A DNA stretch of 64,000 nucleotides. Origin: Metabacillus dongyingensis (GTDB taxonomy: Bacteria > Bacillota > Bacilli > Bacillales > Bacillaceae). Of the stretch, positions 17,559-25,101 are shown piece by piece (positions within the stretch are counted from its first letter, which is position 1; each line of letters begins with the position of its first letter). The notes beneath the pieces are model-generated. The model saw nothing but the letters and a program-made list of their open reading frames with translations, had not been told where the DNA came from and did no database searches. The stretch covers positions 248,001 to 312,000 of the forward strand of contig NZ_OK052578.1 of assembly GCF_019933155.2 (NCBI RefSeq), given 5' to 3'. Position numbers and translations under genes: made by a program.

Positions 17559-17828
17559 GTGGCCAAAAAGTCGAAGGTTGCAAAAGAGAAAAAACGTCAG
17601 GCATTAGTTGAGAAGTATAGAGAATTACGTATTGAGCTGAAAGAAAAAGGAGATTTTGAAGCTCTTAGAAAACTGCCTCGAGACTCATCGCCAACACGTT
17701 TAAAAAACAGATGTGAAGTAACTGGAAGACCAAGAGGATACCTAAGAAAATTTAAACTTTCCAGAATTGCTTTTAGAGAATATGCTCATAAAGGTCAGAT
17801 TCCAGGAGTGAAAAAAGCAAGCTGGTAA
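17559..17828 (+). CDS. rpsN: 30S ribosomal protein S14, zinc-independent paralogue
   Basis: 89 residues starting at GTG 17559 ([20 protein letters not shown]) and ending [14 protein letters not shown], the long S14 form. The zinc-ribbon CxxC pairs of the housekeeping short form are absent. In B. subtilis the equivalent RpsN2/YhzA replaces zinc-containing S14 under zinc starvation and is Zur-controlled. Upstream frame extension is rejected because the conserved N-terminus begins here. Confidence 0.95.
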   Translation: MAKKSKVAKEKKRQALVEKYRELRIELKEKGDFEALRKLPRDSSPTRLKNRCEVTGRPRGYLRKFKLSRIAFREYAHKGQIPGVKKASW

Positions 17829-17875
17829 GTAACTTTCTATATAATATTAGATAGTAAAAAATATGAGTTGAAAAG

Positions 17876-17904
17876 AACCCTTCGGATATCAGGAGGGTTT
17901 TTTT
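17876..17904 (+). terminator. Terminator of rpsN
   Basis: AACCCT (17876-17881) pairs with AGGGTT (17894-17899), followed by a run of Ts. Confidence 0.8.
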
Positions 17905-18057
17905 ACGATTAATTCTGAATTCCAATAATAGCGAAGAATGTATAATCTGCACATATTTTGCATTATTTTGTAAATTAACTGAAATGTAAATTCAACATTG
18001 CTGTTACTTAATGATGTTAATATTAAGAATAGCAAGTTAGTAATATGGAGGTAAAGA

Positions 18058-18330
18058 ATGAAAAAATTAATCGCATCTTTTATCTTAACCGGTGCTTTAT
18101 TAAGCAGTCCTACCTAGAACTGTAGCTGATATTTATAAGCAGGGAGTTAAAGTTTCATCACCTCAGGTAGGTGATTTAGTATTCTTTGAGACATATAAGC
18201 CAGGGGCCTCTCATGCAGGTATATATTTAGGGAATAATCAATTCATTGTTCTTCTTCTAAAGGTGTAAGTATTAGCTCTATGAATAATAGTTATTGGTCT
18301 GAGAGATATTTAGGGGCTGAAAAATATTAA
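18058..18330 (+). pseudogene. NlpC/P60 endopeptidase pseudogene
   Basis: ATG 18058 (after ATGGAGG) opens a signal peptide, [19 protein letters not shown], then a stop. Other frames give [20 protein letters not shown], then [12 protein letters not shown], then YWSERYLGAK. These are the C-terminal half of an NlpC/P60 domain with its catalytic histidine (HAGIY). The middle, including the catalytic Cys, is deleted and two further frameshifts occur. Confidence 0.7.
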
Positions 18331-18598
18331 GGCGGGATTTAGATTTATCCAAATTGAATAATATATCAGGAAGTAATTTCCGATTTATGTAAATGTAAAC
18401 TATCAATTGATGGTTTGCATTTTTTGTGTCTAATCTTAAACAGTGTGTTGACCATCTCCTTGGTATTTAATATATATTACTAGTTAAATTCAAAGTTTCC
18501 TTATTAACAAAGGACCGATTATCTTTCCAGCTAAGAATACCTCCTTCTATTAATATTTTCTAAAACTCTCTCATATAGTTTGGTGAAGGAGGTTGTCC

Positions 18599-19768
18599 AT
18601 GAAAGAACTTAAAAATCACAGTATATCTTTCGTTTTTGGCGGAGTAATTACTATAATACTTATTTTCTTTTTTATAGGATTTTTAGTTAACTCAGAGGTG
18701 AAATATAAAACTGGATTTATTCAGAGTGTAATGGAAGGATTGGAATCCGAAGATATTTATACTCATTTTTTAAGAGCTGAAAATCATTACTTTTATCAGC
18801 CCCAGGAAAATGAGAAGGATTTGTTTTCAATGAGCCATATCTCAAAGGTTCTTTTTAAATTAGGAACAAATGTAGTACCAGAAGATGCTAGAACATTCCT
18901 AGGAAGAGAATTACCTGGACTTACTCTCTATGACACAAAAATTGTAATTGCCGGTGAAGGGACAAACTTGGCTACTCTACCATTTGAATCCTCTCCTCCA
19001 ACTGAAGTTTTATTAAAGGAAAGAGAGATAGTAGAGGAAAAATTAAAAGGGAGAGAAGAAGATAAAATTCCATCTGAAGAACCTAAAAAAGTAAATGACA
19101 AGAATAATCCCGTATATATCTATCAAACTCACAGCTGGGAATCCTTCCTTCCCTTATTAAAAAACGCAAAGGTTCCAAATGATGCAATTAGTAATGATCA
19201 AAGGGTGAATGTTATTGCTCTGGGAAGCCGACTATCGAATAAACTGATGGAAGAAGGTATTGCTGTCAAACACGATCAAACAAATATGACTAAAGAACTG
19301 CTTAAAAGAAAATGGAGCACGACAAAATCTTATAAGTTGTCTGGGGCCATTATTCAAGCAAGCGCGAATGAGTCTCAGGATTCAGAATACTACATTGACA
19401 TACACCGTGATTCAGCTAGAAAGAAAATGACTACTAAAACGATTAATGGAAAAGAATATGCAAAGTTATATTTTGTTGTAGGTGAAGCAAATAAAAATTA
19501 TGAGAAAAACTTGAAATTTGTAGAGAAAATTCATAATGAAATTGAAAAACGGTATCCAGGTTTAAGTCGAGGTGTTTTTCTAAAAGCCAAAAGTATGGGC
19601 AACGGTGAATACAATCAAGGTATTTCTGATAAAGCTATTCTTATTGAAATAGGCGGAGTAGACAATGATTTCGATGAATTGGATCGAAGTGTTGATATTT
19701 TCTCAGAAGTCTTTTCAGATATCTATTGGCAAGAACGTCAAGCTAAAGAGGTGAACGGAGATGGTTAA
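18599..19768 (+). CDS. SpoIIP-family peptidoglycan hydrolase paralogue
   Basis: 389 residues. One N-terminal membrane anchor (about 10-30) is followed by a SpoIIP domain: VYIYQTHSWESFLPL (about 175), YYIDIHRDS (about 280) and ILIEIGGVDND near the C-terminus. SpoIIP is the amidase/endopeptidase of the engulfment DMP machine. This copy is not in the usual gpr-spoIIP-yqxA-lepA context, so it is a paralogue with an uncertain role. ATG 18599 follows GAAGGAGG. It overlaps the next small gene by 8 bp. Confidence 0.8.
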   Translation: MKELKNHSISFVFGGVITIILIFFFIGFLVNSEVKYKTGFIQSVMEGLESEDIYTHFLRAENHYFYQPQENEKDLFSMSHISKVLFKLGTNVVPEDARTFLGRELPGLTLYDTKIVIAGEGTNLATLPFESSPPTEVLLKEREIVEEKLKGREEDKIPSEEPKKVNDKNNPVYIYQTHSWESFLPLLKNAKVPNDAISNDQRVNVIALGSRLSNKLMEEGIAVKHDQTNMTKELLKRKWSTTKSYKLSGAIIQASANESQDSEYYIDIHRDSARKKMTTKTINGKEYAKLYFVVGEANKNYEKNLKFVEKIHNEIEKRYPGLSRGVFLKAKSMGNGEYNQGISDKAILIEIGGVDNDFDELDRSVDIFSEVFSDIYWQERQAKEVNGDG

Positions 19769-19931
19769 AAAGCTTACTACATCTGTTAAATGGCTAATAT
19801 TCACCTTTCTTTCCACAATTATTAGTATCACAGGTATAGGTGTTTCTTCAATAACCATTTCATGTTTTGTTACTGGCCTATTCTTTTCAGTAGCTTATTT
19901 ATACAAAGAAGAGTTATCCAGAAAAATTTAA
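19761..19931 (+). CDS. Small two-helix membrane protein
   Basis: 56 residues with two hydrophobic segments (WLIFTFLSTIISITGIGV and ITISCFVTGLFFSVAYLY). It overlaps the end of the SpoIIP paralogue by 8 bp with GAGGTGAACGGAG as ribosome site, so it is translationally coupled. No family recognised. Confidence 0.6.
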   Translation: MVKKLTTSVKWLIFTFLSTIISITGIGVSSITISCFVTGLFFSVAYLYKEELSRKI

Positions 19932-19969
19932 AGAGGTTAGATGGTGTTATCAAAACAAATACCTAACTT

Positions 19970-19996
19970 AAAAAGACCAATTTAGGTCTTTTTTAG
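19970..19996 (+). terminator. Terminator of the SpoIIP-like operon
   Basis: AAAAAGACC-AATTTA-GGTCTTTTTT. Confidence 0.85.
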
Positions 19997-20201
19997 TTGC
20001 GTTTAATCCGTTTAAGAAGTATTCACAAAACGTACTAGGATATATAGATTTGCAAGAAAAAAACGGATAGAATTAGTAACAAATACAACTCTACTAATAG
20101 CTCAACACATATTGAGGTGACATCTTTTCCAAGAAGAATTAATTCGGATTTTTGAAAACCACTCCTCTATAGCAATTATAATAAGTATCCTTATAAATAT
20201 T

Positions 20202-20678
20202 ATGGTTTCAATTGCAGGTGTAGTGCCGAGCGTGTTTGTTACAGCTGCTAACCTTATTTTTTTTGGTTTTTGGCAAGGAACAATCATATCTTTTATTGGT
20301 GAAACAATAGGTGCTTTAATTGCCTTTTATTTATATCGTAAAGGATTTAAACGTATATCTCATGAAATGCTAAAAGGGCATCCCAGAGTTAACTCACTCA
20401 TGCATCTTGACGGAAAAGATGCATTTTTACTTATCCTATCATTACGAATTATGCCTTTTATTCCATCGGGAATTGTTACCTTTTTTTCAGCGATTGGCAG
20501 TGTTTCTATATTGGTTTTTTTCCTTGGGAGCACTATAGGTAAATTACCAGCGATGCTTATGGAGTCCTATGCTGTTTATCAAGTCACAACTGTAAGTGTG
20601 CAAGGAAAAATAATCCTGAGTTTAGCTGCTTGTTATGGGATTTTTATTTGCTATAAAAAGATAAAGAAAAAGAAGTGA
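20202..20678 (+). CDS. TVP38/TMEM64 (VTT-domain) membrane protein
   Basis: 158 residues from the first ATG. The VTT core is present: FVTAANLIFFGFWQGTIISF, then GETIGALIAFYLYR, then RIMPFIPSGIVTFFSAIGS. The frame stays open about 25 codons upstream (EELIRIFENHSSIAIIISIL), which completes the first helix. That extension has no ATG, GTG or TTG in frame after its stop. Either the true start is unusual or a small frameshift removed the N-terminus. The family is thought to act in lipid scrambling or export. Confidence 0.7.
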   Translation: MVSIAGVVPSVFVTAANLIFFGFWQGTIISFIGETIGALIAFYLYRKGFKRISHEMLKGHPRVNSLMHLDGKDAFLLILSLRIMPFIPSGIVTFFSAIGSVSILVFFLGSTIGKLPAMLMESYAVYQVTTVSVQGKIILSLAACYGIFICYKKIKKKK

Positions 20679-20768
20679 GGACCTATAAAAAGAAGAGAAC
20701 CCTCTGTTAAAGAAGGTCCCACATTAAGAAAGTTGATCGATACATCTAATTAAACGTGCCATAAAAAC

Positions 20769-20798
20769 AAGCACCTGAATGAATAAACAGGTGCTTTT
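20769..20798. terminator. Bidirectional terminator
   Basis: AAGCACCTG-AATGAATAAA-CAGGTGCTTTT, between converging genes, with a T-run on the minus strand as well. Confidence 0.8.
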
Positions 20799-20815
20799 GA
20801 AGTTGCAAGTATTTA

Positions 20816-21139
20816 TTACGCAGCCATTCTCCGGCATTCTTCAGCACATTTATAACAAGCTTCGGCACATTTTTGACAATGATCATGGTCGTGTTTCTTA
20901 CACTCATTCCCACATGCTTCACAAATCTCTGCACACAATTGGCATATTTGTTGAGCAAATTCGCTGTTTCTCATCATAGCTTGAGCTGCAAATGAACAAA
21001 TATCGGCACATTCTCGATCAAGGCGAATGCACTCTTTCATCATGTTTACATCTTCTTCTGATAAGCATTTGTCGAAACAAACATTACAAGCCTCAACACA
21101 TTCCAAACAGGCTTTAATACATTCATAATGGTTCTGCAT
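20816..21139 (-). CDS. Four-helix-bundle copper-binding protein (Csp/DUF326)
   Basis: 107 residues with Cys at helix-turn spacing (HYECIKACLECVEACNVCFD, CADIC, CQLCAEICEACGNEC, CQKCAEACYKCAEECRR). This is typical of the Csp3/YhjQ cytosolic copper-storage family. The in-frame extension to 21184 is rejected: AAAGGAGATG precedes the ATG at 21139. A cupredoxin-bearing membrane protein lies 0.7 kb away, so both may serve copper handling. Confidence 0.85.
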   Translation of the reverse strand: MQNHYECIKACLECVEACNVCFDKCLSEEDVNMMKECIRLDRECADICSFAAQAMMRNSEFAQQICQLCAEICEACGNECKKHDHDHCQKCAEACYKCAEECRRMAA

Positions 21140-21293
21140 GTTAACATCTCCTTTTAATTTGCTTACGCCTTCTATATTTCCCATTCAAAGAGATATAAAA
21201 CTTAAAAGTGGTCCTAATGAAAAACTCCATTAATTCTGCACAATTACAATTCATAATAAGCTAATGAATGAAATTGAAAGGAAGGGGGATTCT

Positions 21294-21726
21294 TTGAATT
21301 CAATTCTATTAATTGGAGAAGAAACATATAATCAAAAACACTTATTACCGATGCTTGTAAAGAAAGGGTTTCGTGTTAAACAAACACTGGATTTAATTGA
21401 AACAACCGAGCTTCTTCATGAAGATGCCATAGACCTTATTTTATTAGATGTAAAAGAGCAATCTCAATGTGGAACAGAATTTAGGGCCATAAAATAAGAT
21501 CGATTTCAAATGTCCCGTCCTTTTTAATATCTTCTAATATGAATAAAAATAATATCTTGAATGCATGTCACTCAGGAGTAGATGATTTTATTAGCAAACC
21601 ATATGATATTGAAATACAATTGGCTAGAATAAACACGAAAACGATGAGCTCGAGCTCATAACTTTTCAACAAATTTATCTTGAAATAGAAGAAGATAAGT
21701 TAGATGATATGGCATTGAAAAGCTAA
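21294..21726 (+). pseudogene. Response-regulator-like receiver gene, frameshifted
   Basis: From TTG 21294 (GGAAGGGGG upstream) the frame gives LNSILLIGEETYNQKHLLPM and AIDLILLDVKEQSQCGTEF, including the phospho-acceptor Asp, then stops at 21497. Other frames continue with ILNACHSGVDDFISKPYDIE (the conserved Lys-Pro) and then FQQIYLEIEEDKLDDMALKS. At least two frameshifts are needed. Confidence 0.6.
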
Positions 21727-21764
21727 GAAAAGACTTCAATTTGGCATAAGATTAACGTCTAATG

Positions 21765-21801
21765 AGGAGTTTGTCTACATATATTGTACAAACTTCTTTT
21801 T
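21765..21801 (+). terminator. Terminator before the cupredoxin gene
   Basis: AGTTTGT (21768-21774) pairs with ACAAACT (21788-21794), followed by TCTTTTT. Confidence 0.55.
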
Positions 21802-21815
21802 AGGAGGAATTGACC

Positions 21816-22739
21816 TTGTCTATTTCTTTAGTGATTTTAATAACAACAGTCATTTGCACATTTTTCCTAACTTTTGTCTATATTAATAAACACAGCAAGG
21901 AAATTAGCGCTATGACCGGTATGATGGCTGCAATGTCTATGGGGATGCTGATTGGATTGCTGGGTGGAACAATAGTCGGTATATACTTTGCTGAAAATCT
22001 TTATCTATCTACCATTATTGGTTTAGGTATGGGAATGATTGCTGGAGCCATTATTGGGCTTCCTTTATCTTTCTTGGCAAGTATTGAAGGAATGCTATCC
22101 GGACTAATGGGCGGTATGATGGGAGCTATGTTAGGAGCAATGATTTCCATCGTAAATATTGATTCAATTATCAAGATCCTTTTTCTAATTGAAATTGTTT
22201 TCAATATTATTATTTTATACTTAATAGTAAATGAAACCCGAGATCGAAAAGATTGGTTCTTTGTGAAGGGGTTGAAAAATCCAATGATCTCAGGTATTGC
22301 GCTTATGTCGTTTTTTTTTCTGTTTAATACGACTGGCACTATTACTATTTCAAATACATTAGGTAATCATTCTTCTCATGAGAATCATAACGTTGAAAAT
22401 CAGACTGTAAAAAATAAAGAAATAAATGTTATTCAAATCGATGCAAAAGATTATAAATATAATCCTGTAGAGTTTAAAATAAAGAACGAGCAGCAAGTTA
22501 CAATTAATTTTAAGAATACCGGCGCAGTTGAACATGATATACAAATTGATGGATTGGAAGCAGAGATCATTAATATGGAAAGTCATCGACACGGGGCAGA
22601 AGGAATACATATTCATGCTATGCCTGGAGAACAATCATCTATTACTTTCAAAGCACTTAAAACGGGTGTTTTTGAATATTATTGTACGTTACCAGGTCAT
22701 AAAGAGTCAGGTATGATAGGAAGCATGAGTGTCTTTTAG
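21816..22739 (+). CDS. Gly/Met-rich membrane protein with C-terminal cupredoxin domain
   Basis: 307 residues from TTG 21816, eight bases after TAGGAGGAA. Residues 1-180 hold four to six helices rich in Gly and Met (MTGMMAAMSMGMLIGLLGGT, GLMGGMMGAMLGAM). A His-rich linker (NHSSHENHN) leads to a cupredoxin domain (about 210-307) with type-1 copper ligands in AVEHDIQ and YYCTLPGHKESGM. It probably binds copper at the outer face and may pass it through or sense it. It stands alone. Confidence 0.75.
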   Translation: MSISLVILITTVICTFFLTFVYINKHSKEISAMTGMMAAMSMGMLIGLLGGTIVGIYFAENLYLSTIIGLGMGMIAGAIIGLPLSFLASIEGMLSGLMGGMMGAMLGAMISIVNIDSIIKILFLIEIVFNIIILYLIVNETRDRKDWFFVKGLKNPMISGIALMSFFFLFNTTGTITISNTLGNHSSHENHNVENQTVKNKEINVIQIDAKDYKYNPVEFKIKNEQQVTINFKNTGAVEHDIQIDGLEAEIINMESHRHGAEGIHIHAMPGEQSSITFKALKTGVFEYYCTLPGHKESGMIGSMSVF

Positions 22740-22794
22740 AGACAATAACGTATGTTAAGAATGTAATATGTGAAATGTTTATTCTAATAAAAGG

Positions 22795-22822
22795 CATACT
22801 CCGAATGAAGAGTATGTTTTTT
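22795..22822 (+). terminator. Terminator of the cupredoxin gene
   Basis: CATACTC-CGAATGAA-GAGTATG followed by TTTTTT. Confidence 0.85.
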
Positions 22823-22943
22823 ATGTGTTATACCGAATATTAAAAAAGTCCACAGCTGTGTAGAATTTTTTCATTTATTCCATAATTTCTTCAAATATTT
22901 CTTATAAGATTATTATAATAATTTCTTCATGAGGTGAGCACCT

Positions 22944-23097
22944 TTGTTAATCTTTATCAAAGAAGTCAAATTAAGAAAAAATGGACAAATAAATATACCC
23001 AGTGAAATTAGAAATGAATTTAACTTTAAAATTGGAAATATTGTTAAAAGTCGTATCTAAAGATAATTCTATTATTCTTACTAAGATAAAGATTTAA
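22944..23097 (+). pseudogene. AbrB/SpoVT-type regulator, frameshifted
   Basis: From TTG 22944 after GAGGTGAG the frame reads IKEVKLRKNGQINIPSEIRN, then FNFKIGNIVK, then a stop. One base over it continues VVSKDNSIILTKIKI and stops. The swapped-hairpin AbrB fold is complete if one base is removed near 23055. Confidence 0.6.
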
Positions 23098-23158
23098 AAC
23101 TTGAGAATGTTTAATGGAATAACTCTTCATTTATAAAAGAAACGGTAAGGTTTTAGAT

Positions 23159-23695
23159 ATGCTATCTAAACTTGAAACTGAAAAAACTTTATTAAGGGCA
23201 TTTGAGCCAGAAGATGCACCTTTTGTTGAGGAGTTAGCAGGAGATAAAAGGGTTGCAGCAACTACAATTACTATTCCTCACCCTTATCCACCTGGAAGTG
23301 CTGTTAACTGGATTGAAAAACACAAAGAACGTGCTGAGAAAAAAGAGAGCTATATTTTTGCAATAGAAGAAAAAAGCGATGGTAAACTTATAGGAACAGT
23401 AACTTTACGCATTGAAAATAATCACAAAAGAGCTGAGTTAGCTTACTGGTTTGGAGTGCCTTTTTGGGGAAAGGGGTATGCAACAGAATCCATAGGCAAG
23501 GTATTAGAATTTGGTTTTGAAAATGTTGGATTGAACAGAATATGGGCAACTGTAATGAAGAAAAACATTGCTTCAAGTAAGGTTTTGACTAAGAACGGCT
23601 TTAATCACGAAGGGACTTTTCCTAAACACGATTTAAAGTGGGGAAAATTTGAGGATGTCGAATACTACGGTTTATTAAATGATGATTTTATATAA
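23159..23695 (+). CDS. GNAT-family N-acetyltransferase, RimJ/RimL-like
   Basis: 178 residues: LETEKTLLRAFEPEDAPFVE, then AYWFGVPFWGKGYATESIGK (acetyl-CoA loop), then NRIWATVMKKNIASSKVLTK. The C-terminal NGFNHEGTFPKH is also typical of the RimJ/RimL group. The ribosome site is weak (GGTAAGG). The substrate is unknown. It is the first of a run of single-gene units broken up by repeat elements. Confidence 0.85.
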   Translation: MLSKLETEKTLLRAFEPEDAPFVEELAGDKRVAATTITIPHPYPPGSAVNWIEKHKERAEKKESYIFAIEEKSDGKLIGTVTLRIENNHKRAELAYWFGVPFWGKGYATESIGKVLEFGFENVGLNRIWATVMKKNIASSKVLTKNGFNHEGTFPKHDLKWGKFEDVEYYGLLNDDFI

Positions 23696-23797
23696 ACTTA
23701 TTAAGCTAAAGGAATTCTAGAGTTTAACTTTAATTTGTATGAAAATCATGAAATAACACATGATAATTTCTACAAATTAAAGAATGGTGTGGTATAA

Positions 23798-23956
23798 ATG
23801 GATATAATATCAGCTCCGCTTTTATTGTTTATTGTCTTGACTTTAGTAGGGATGTACATTGTTTATTTTTTGCTTCATAGGTTTATAAATAAAAAAAAGC
23901 ATAAGGAAATTGATCCTAACGAAGTTGTTGTAAAGAATCAGGATGAATTACCTTAA
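23798..23956 (+). CDS. Small single-span membrane protein
   Basis: 52 residues: a hydrophobic segment (LLLFIVLTLVGMYIVYFLLH) followed by a Lys-rich, then acidic cytosolic tail. There is no strong ribosome site. It ends just before a type A repeat. Confidence 0.45.
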   Translation: MDIISAPLLLFIVLTLVGMYIVYFLLHRFINKKKHKEIDPNEVVVKNQDELP

Positions 23957-23964
23957 TATATATT

Positions 23965-24037
23965 TGTTTATTGGGGCGATTGCTTAAAAAGTGTCGCCTC
24001 TTCTTTTTGAAGTAAATGGCAGTTTAGCTTAATAAGG
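23965..24037 (+). repeat. Dispersed repeat, type A
   Basis: TTGGGGCGATTGCTTAAAAA then GTGTCGCCTCTTCTTTTT, then AAATGGCAGTTTAGCTTAA. The arms of this copy pair poorly. Confidence 0.75.
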
Positions 24038-24089
24038 TAATACTTTCGCTCCATCTGGAAAAATTACTCTTAAGGAGGAGTGGAGACGA

Positions 24090-24539
24090 ATGAACCGACG
24101 ATTATATTTAACCTTGTTACTTGGATTGTTTTTTTCATTAGTGTGTCTTTATAGCAACAACCACATAAATGCTGAAAATACTTATCTTTACCCTGATAAC
24201 AAGGAAAAGAACTTTATTAGTGCAACAGAATTTTTACGTACGGGCAATTTAAGAGGGTACAGTCAATTTAAAGGTGCAGATATAAATCTAATACAAAAAC
24301 TGGCTTATAAAGACTTAAAGAAGTTTATTCGCTCGAAAGTTAATGATAATTACTACTTAAATCTAAACAATATCTATATAAATACCAATGATAATGTCAG
24401 CCCAAATCGACAAGTATATTTTTACTGTTCGATAATTGACAATGAAACAACTTTTATGCATAAATTTATTATTTTAGATGCTGAAACAACAGAGCCATTA
24501 TTTGAAGGCAATGGGCAAAAATTCAAAGAACTTGATTAA
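24090..24539 (+). CDS. Hypothetical exported protein
   Basis: 149 residues from ATG 24090 after TAAGGAGGAGTGG. The N-terminus is a signal peptide (MNRRLYLTLLLGLFFSLVCL, then ...INA). The mature part is polar and Asn/Tyr-rich, with no recognised domain. Probably secreted or cell-wall-associated. It is flanked by repeat elements on both sides. Confidence 0.7.
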   Translation: MNRRLYLTLLLGLFFSLVCLYSNNHINAENTYLYPDNKEKNFISATEFLRTGNLRGYSQFKGADINLIQKLAYKDLKKFIRSKVNDNYYLNLNNIYINTNDNVSPNRQVYFYCSIIDNETTFMHKFIILDAETTEPLFEGNGQKFKELD

Positions 24540-24582
24540 ATAAATCCATCCAAAACAATTGTCAGGAGCATCTGTCTGTTTA

Positions 24583-24710
24583 TTCTTCTTCAACTATCGG
24601 GGGCGATTGCTTAACAAAGTGTCGCCTCTTCTTATTCAGCTAAAAGGCAGTTTAACGGAGTAAGCGGATTCTAAAGTTATTCTACATAAGGACCATATAG
24701 TTGAAGAACC
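24583..24710 (+). repeat. Composite dispersed repeat, type A plus module F
   Basis: A type A unit (GGCGATTGCTTAACAAA, GTGTCGCC) is joined to the F segment (GGATTCTAAAGTTATTC, CATAAGGACC). The outermost arms TTCTTCAACTAT (24586-24597) and ATAGTTGAAGAA (24697-24708) pair perfectly over 12 bp. The internal arms do not. Confidence 0.8.
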
Positions 24711-24787
24711 ATTTTTAATAATTACCTTTAAAAACACTTCTAAATTTCCAATTATTGTGTAATAATAAGGAAAATATATTTGTTAAA

Positions 24788-25082
24788 CGCGATGATGAGG
24801 AAAGTAAGTCAACCATCATTTTCTTACAGAGAGCTTTGGTAGCTGAAAAGAAGCAGAAAATAGTTGATTGAAAATGGCCTTTGAGTAGCAAAGTCGACTT
24901 TCAGTTAATGAATTAGACCTTGACGAGATTTGGCACTCGTTATAAATGTCAAAGTATAAGAGTGATTCATTCTCTCCGTACTTATTGAGGCTGATAATGT
25001 GAATTATTAGTGAATTAAGGTGGTAACACGAGATATACCTCGTCCTTAGGCAATCAAATTGTCTATGGGCGAGGTTTTTTTA
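24788..25082 (+). promoter_or_regulatory. T-box riboswitch, Met specifier
   Basis: The leader precedes a methionyl-tRNA synthetase gene. The candidate specifier ATG (24874-24876) lies in GAAAATGGCC. The T-box AAGGTGGTAACACG is at about 25017-25030. The terminator ACCTCGTCC (25037-25045) pairs with GGGCGAGGT (25067-25075), followed by eight Ts. Uncharged tRNA-Met would favour the antiterminator. Confidence 0.9.
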
Positions 25083-25101
25083 ATTTAGGGGAGGAAGAAA
25101 T

